Assembly (NCBI GenBank): GCA_012719815.1
Contig: JAAXZP010000020.1
Coordinates: forward strand, 1-7,092
Origin: Christensenellaceae bacterium
GTDB taxonomy: Bacteria > Bacillota > Clostridia > Christensenellales > SZUA-584
Length of the DNA: 7,092 bases
Direction of reading: 5' to 3'
Positions 5,931-7,092 of the stretch are shown here, one piece after another. The stretch's first letter is position 1. Each line of letters opens with the position of its first letter. The notes under the pieces were generated by a model that worked only from the letters and a program-made list of their open reading frames with translations, ran no database searches and was not told the DNA's origin. The position numbers and the translations under genes are program-made.

Positions 5931-7092
5931 CTAAGCCCTTTCCCAGAAAGCGGCGGCCAGTTCCCGCGCCTTGCGGTAAACTTCCCGTTCGTCCGCAGTC
6001 AAAATTTCGCGGTCCTTCATCACAAAGCGTCCGTTTATCATCGTCGAGCGTACGCTGCGGCCCATCATGCCGAACAGTATGTGCGACGACGTATTGCTTT
6101 CGGTAATGGGTGTGGGTGCTTCGTAATCCACTACGATGATGTCCGCATAAGCGCCTTTGTCGATGACGCCCAGCGGCTTGTTGAAATAGCGGGCGCATAT
6201 TTTTGCGTTGTTGACCAGCAGCATCTGTGCGCTCTCGGCCCAGCCCACGCTGGGGTCGCCAAGGTTGTGCTTATGCAGTATGTTTGCAACTTTGAAAGAC
6301 TCCAGCATGTCGGTGGTATAGCCGTCGGTGCCGAGGCCCATCAACACGCCCTTTTCCATCATGTGCAGCGCCGCCGAGCAGCCCACCGCGTTGCCCATGT
6401 TGGACTCCGGGTTGTGCACCACGATGGTATCGGTGTCTTTAAGTATATCCATCTCCCGCGCGTTGATGTGGATGCAGTGCACCGCGATGCTCTGCGGCCC
6501 CAGTATGGAAGCGTCGTGCAGCCGCTCCACCACGCGCTTGCCGTATTTCTTCAGGCTGTCGTACAGGTCGTCAATGCCCTCGGCCACGTGCACATGGAAC
6601 CCGGCTCCGTTCGCCGCCGCGACGCATTTTTCCAGCGTCCTGTCGGACAGCGTGAATGAAGCGTGCAGGCCGAACAGGCCTTTTATCATATCGTCGTCCT
6701 GCCCTTTGGCATAGGCGATGAAATCCGCGTTTTCTTTAATGCCCTCGTCGGCGATTTTTTCGCCGTCCCTGTCCGACACCTCATAACACAGCGATGTGCG
6801 CACGCCCAGCTTTTTCGCCACCTCCGCGATGGTGAAAAGGCTGTCCGGCACGCGCCCCGCGCTGGCGTGGTGGTCGAACCCAGTGGTCACGCCGTTGCGG
6901 ATGCCTTCGATATACGTTGTGTACGCGCTGTATTCGATCTCCGGCAGTTCCAGCGCCCGGTCCACGCGCCACCACAGGTTCTCCAGTATCTGCGTGAAGT
7001 TTTTGGACACCTTGCTGTTCTTTAAGCTCATGCCGCGTGCGAACGCGCTGTAGATATGGCCGTGCGTATTGATAAGGCCCGGCATGATGACG
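5931..7092 (-). CDS. ssnA: SsnA-type putative aminohydrolase (5' end missing)
   Basis: Metal-dependent amidohydrolase of the guanine deaminase/ATZ-TRZ branch, close to E. coli SsnA. Reading is open to the window edge, so the true start and about 55-60 N-terminal residues lie outside. Numbering from the visible Met at 7085, the metal-site pattern is complete: HxH (H8, H10), HH after an acidic residue (H72-H73), H141, HxxE (H166-E169), H203 and the late Asp in LGTDG (D254). The NLWWR-DRAL block (residues 36-45) and the PTP/FGM/VMVNG-like C-terminal end match SsnA rather than a generic guanine deaminase. It ends at TAG (5933-5931), 30 nt before ygfK. It is cytosolic, with no signal peptide or membrane segment in the visible part. 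The substrate is unproven. Inference from context: it hydrolyses or deaminates a purine or a ring-reduced purine intermediate. Family call is confident; substrate is not. Confidence 0.93.
   Translation of the reverse strand, partial: VIMPGLINTHGHIYSAFARGMSLKNSKVSKNFTQILENLWWRVDRALELPEIEYSAYTTYIEGIRNGVTTGFDHHASAGRVPDSLFTIAEVAKKLGVRTSLCYEVSDRDGEKIADEGIKENADFIAYAKGQDDDMIKGLFGLHASFTLSDRTLEKCVAAANGAGFHVHVAEGIDDLYDSLKKYGKRVVERLHDASILGPQSIAVHCIHINAREMDILKDTDTIVVHNPESNMGNAVGCSAALHMMEKGVLMGLGTDGYTTDMLESFKVANILHKHNLGDPSVGWAESAQMLLVNNAKICARYFNKPLGVIDKGAYADIIVVDYEAPTPITESNTSSHILFGMMGRSVRSTMINGRFVMKDREILTADEREVYRKARELAAAFWERA

Larger units (their letters stand above)
1..7092 (-). other. Internal segment of a purine-degradation operon
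   Basis: Four same-strand genes with gaps of 30, 9 and 12 nt, each downstream gene having its own Shine-Dalgarno sequence, and no terminator-like hairpin followed by T in the gaps. All four are homologues of members of the E. coli ygeW-to-xdhD region. They should share one transcript whose promoter lies beyond 7092. The operon continues past base 1, because hydA is still open there. Orientation and clustering are seen directly; the shared pathway is inferred from the families. Confidence 0.85.

Noticed and set aside
5202..7025. Plus-strand open frames at 5202-5903, 6081-6659 and 6663-7025
   Set aside because: Same antisense-register shadow effect over ygfK and ssnA. No recognisable motif, and no support against the well-matched minus-strand proteins.

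Overview
The window is a dense, one-directional piece of an operon. All four genes lie on the minus strand and are transcribed from high to low coordinates in the order ssnA (5' end off the window) - ygfK - xdh - hydA (3' end off the window). Gaps between genes are 30, 9 and 12 nt. No RNA gene, insertion sequence, CRISPR array, promoter or terminator can be supported inside the window, and no gene-free stretch is longer than about 30 bases.

Layout: 7092-5931 encodes an SsnA-type amidohydrolase (guanine-deaminase/ATZ-TRZ fold). 5900-2895 encodes a complete 1001-residue YgfK flavo-iron-sulfur reductase with a dihydroorotate-dehydrogenase-like barrel, a GltD-like FAD/NAD(P)H module and a C-terminal ferredoxin module. 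2885-324 encodes a complete 853-residue molybdenum hydroxylase of the selenium-dependent xanthine dehydrogenase type, with the 2Fe-2S and molybdenum domains fused and no FAD domain. 311-1 encodes the first 103 residues of a dihydropyrimidinase-like hydrolase closest to E. coli YgeZ/HyuA.

This gene set matches, in shuffled order, the E. coli ygeW-ygeX-ygeY-hyuA(ygeZ)-yqeA-yqeB-yqeC-ygfJ-ygfK-ssnA-ygfM-xdhD region. Such genes track with selenium-dependent molybdenum hydroxylases, and gut-microbiome work has linked them to anaerobic breakdown of purines, including urate. The family assignments are secure from the sequence; the reaction order is inference. A plausible scheme is that Xdh interconverts hydroxylated purines, YgfK reduces the purine ring using electrons from NAD(P)H, and the two metal amidohydrolases SsnA and HydA deaminate or open the rings. 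Genes outside the window (ygeX, ygeY, ygeW, carbamate kinase) would then finish to ammonia, CO2 and short acids with ATP recovery.

The organism is probably an anaerobic Firmicute (Clostridia-like). The reasons are strong AAGGAG/GGGGAG ribosome binding sites, tight gene packing, oxygen-sensitive Fe-S/Mo enzymes, and fairly high GC with some AT-ending codons (ATA, TAT). GC was judged by eye, not counted. The system is not wholly undescribed, but the exact chemistry of YgfK, SsnA and HydA is the part most worth testing.
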